Below are positions 62,515 through 64,000 of a stretch of 64,000 nt of DNA, piece by piece. Position 1 is the stretch's first letter; each line of letters begins with the position of its first letter. Location: assembly GCF_000943555.1 (NCBI RefSeq), contig NZ_JTDV01000014.1:62001-126000 (forward strand), written 5' to 3'. Made by a program: the position numbers and the translations under genes. This stretch comes from Neotamlana nanhaiensis. Its GTDB lineage: Bacteria; Bacteroidota; Bacteroidia; Flavobacteriales; Flavobacteriaceae. The notes under the pieces are model-generated. The model worked only from the letters and a program-made list of their open reading frames with translations, was not told the origin of the DNA and searched no databases.

Positions 62515-64000
62515 TTATTCGGTGTATAAAAGATAGTTATCAACTAGGTGAATAAGTGTACGATCTGCAAGATGATTACTTTCGCTAGGAATATAATCTG
62601 CGATTCTGTTATTATCATCTATAAAAGACAAATCGCCAACTGTACTAACAATGTTAACATAGGTTTTTTCACCAAATTCAGTTTTACGTAACGTTTCAGT
62701 TAAACCATTTACAAGGCCATCGGCTGAAGCAGTACGTGTGGCTAAAATGTGATATTTAATGAAGTGTTCAACTTGATCAATTTCTTCTTGCTCGCTAGGT
62801 GTAAAGTTTGGCGTACCTGTAAGTTCATCACCTGGTAAAACGCCATCCATAACGGCTTGTTGTATGGCTGCATTATTAGGAATTACAAAGGTGTAAGGTG
62901 TACCTAATTCGATACCATCAATGGTACCCGCGGTTTCTTCGTAAAGTGCCGAATTTCTTAAGTATTCATAAAAATTAAAATACTCCGAATCGGTTTCTAA
63001 AGCAATCATTTGTAAATCTAAACCTTGAGCTTCTTCACTAAATTCTAAAATATTATCGATGTAATAGGTTCTTCCGTTTTGCTGATCTTCAAACCCAATA
63101 ATATTCACGCGGTTATCTAACACTTCGTTACCTGCAGCGTAAACTTGGTTATTATCCCATTTAATATATTCACCTGGTAAATCGAAATCACCCGAACGAA
63201 TAATTCCAGAGCCCGACAAATCGTTTAATTCATCGTTTGGCGTTGGTACAATACCATTATATAATACTCTTAATAAACGTGTTCTCGCAAAAGTACCAGT
63301 AACCGTATTTCCTGTTTGCGGCGAGGTATACACCCATTCCGATCGGTTTATATCGTAACTATAACCTAAATGCGTTAAAACCTCATCGGATGGTAAAAAT
63401 ATAGTGTAACGTCCGTAAATATTGCTAATTATTTCGCGATATCCAGAACCATCGTTAAATAAACGTGTTGCTAAGGTAAATGCCGGATCTAAATAAGCCG
63501 ACGTATAAACACTAAAAAACAAGTTTGATGGTTGTACTTTATTGGTTCCATAGAAGAACCCGTTACTCACAACCTCAGCTTCTACAACCTCGTTATCAAT
63601 ATCTATACGAATATCTTCTTCTAAAGCATTGTTGTAACCAGCAGCTTTTGATGGCCAAACGGCATTTTGTACCATGTGAGCGTTAAAAAAGTCTTCGTAA
63701 ACATACTTTGGTAACTGGTCTAACGACGGATAGTTTTTAAGTAACACATCGTCGATAAATTCCTGTAAAACGTTGTTTTCTGGAACAAAAAGTGTGTAAC
63801 CATCGCTTTGCCCATCATTATCGGTGGCTTTAATAAAGTTTTCGTTATTTGGCGAAAATATTAAAGCAGGATCGTATACTTTAACAAAAACATCATCAGA
63901 ATTTAATGTGAAGTTCTGATAGGTTGTTGTTGCATCTTGATCGAAAAGATACTGTACCAAATTAGTTTCTAGCATGTCTCTAAAAATGCTATAATTTGGG
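62515..64000 (-). CDS. Fasciclin-domain protein, 5' end outside window
   Basis: The reading frame stays open to the window end: upstream of the Met at 63975 it continues as 'PNYSIFRD', which is the start of a FAS1 domain, so this Met is internal. At least 494 residues are seen, with FAS1-like regions near the beginning ('LFVPENNVLQEFIDDVL'), centre ('YTIFLPSDEVLTHLGY') and C-terminus ('YTFVIPNNAAIQQAVM', 'TLIHLVDNYLLYTE'). It ends 1 base before the SusC ATG, so it is part of the same operon. Confidence 0.87.
   Translation of the reverse strand, partial: PNYSIFRDMLETNLVQYLFDQDATTTYQNFTLNSDDVFVKVYDPALIFSPNNENFIKATDNDGQSDGYTLFVPENNVLQEFIDDVLLKNYPSLDQLPKYVYEDFFNAHMVQNAVWPSKAAGYNNALEEDIRIDIDNEVVEAEVVSNGFFYGTNKVQPSNLFFSVYTSAYLDPAFTLATRLFNDGSGYREIISNIYGRYTIFLPSDEVLTHLGYSYDINRSEWVYTSPQTGNTVTGTFARTRLLRVLYNGIVPTPNDELNDLSGSGIIRSGDFDLPGEYIKWDNNQVYAAGNEVLDNRVNIIGFEDQQNGRTYYIDNILEFSEEAQGLDLQMIALETDSEYFNFYEYLRNSALYEETAGTIDGIELGTPYTFVIPNNAAIQQAVMDGVLPGDELTGTPNFTPSEQEEIDQVEHFIKYHILATRTASADGLVNGLTETLRKTEFGEKTYVNIVSTVGDLSFIDDNNRIADYIPSESNHLADRTLIHLVDNYLLYTE

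Noticed and set aside
62514-62543. Longer SusC start at 62543
   Set aside because: It would overlap the fasciclin coding sequence and place extra residues before a normal signal peptide.
49482-64000. Ordinary polysaccharide utilization locus
   Set aside because: Two SusCD pairs are present but no glycan-active enzyme or dedicated regulator in the visible part; I kept it as a fasciclin-SusCD locus of unknown ligand.
1-64000. CRISPR array, prophage or integrated element
   Set aside because: No regularly spaced direct repeats, Cas, integrase, phage structural genes or attachment-site duplication next to the tRNA were seen.

Overview
The window is chromosomal DNA from a marine-type member of the Flavobacteriaceae (phylum Bacteroidota). 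Evidence: AT-rich coding sequence, gliding and type IX secretion genes (gldJ, porU, porV, two proteins with T9SS sorting domains), SusC/SusD pairs, PafA-type alkaline phosphatase, and upstream boxes of the Bacteroidota form TAnnTTTG with almost no Shine-Dalgarno sequences. There is no transposase, prophage or plasmid gene.

Region 1 (1-15.9 kb) is mostly housekeeping. It holds the tail of a secreted T9SS cargo protein, pafA, a two-gene MlaE/MlaF-type ABC transporter, and a minus-strand run of a large T9SS type B surface protein, a HAD hydrolase, a SprT-like protein, manC and a DUF389 membrane protein. These are followed by an M28 peptidase/SDR pair and the pyruvate dehydrogenase genes pdhA-pdhC with a clear terminator. 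Region 2 (15.9-24.4 kb) is the gliding/secretion node: porU-porV reads left, and gldJ followed by a terminator and murF reads right. Region 3 (24.5-34 kb) holds a PAS/LuxR-type regulator, tRNA-Val(UAC), folC, a TonB/ExbD/ExbB set, nhaB, a Glu/Leu dehydrogenase, anmK and an acyl-CoA dehydrogenase.

Region 4 (34.1-42.3 kb) is the most interesting part. It is a ten-gene plus-strand cluster that reads as a complete arsenosugar pathway: AhpD-like protein, radical SAM ArsS, periplasmic rhodanese, CofC-like transferase (TIGR04282-type), purine nucleoside phosphorylase, ArsM methyltransferase, MFS transporter, fatty-acid-hydroxylase-like membrane protein, DUF547 lipoprotein and a GT2 glycosyltransferase (TIGR04283-type). 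The phosphorylase has Asp where guanine/hypoxanthine-type enzymes have Asn, which suits an adenine nucleoside such as the expected ArsS product. I infer this route: As(III) is methylated by ArsM, adenosylated by ArsS, loses adenine to the phosphorylase to give a sugar 1-phosphate, is activated by the CofC-like enzyme and is transferred by the GT2 enzyme. The membrane-bound oxygenase-like protein hints at a lipid or otherwise modified end product.

Region 5 (42.4-49.2 kb) has a metallophosphoesterase, a GH113-like lipoprotein, a small MerT-like membrane protein with a vicinal Cys pair, two GT2 glycosyltransferases, a polytopic mannosyltransferase-like protein and an alpha/beta hydrolase. Region 6 (49.5-64 kb) is one tightly packed minus-strand operon, cut by the window end, with the order fasciclin protein, SusC, SusD, fasciclin, fasciclin, SusC, SusD. 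No carbohydrate-active enzyme is visible in it. Several intergenic gaps carry palindromic or dispersed repeat families, including two related ~90-bp copies at 34.47 and 46.92 kb.
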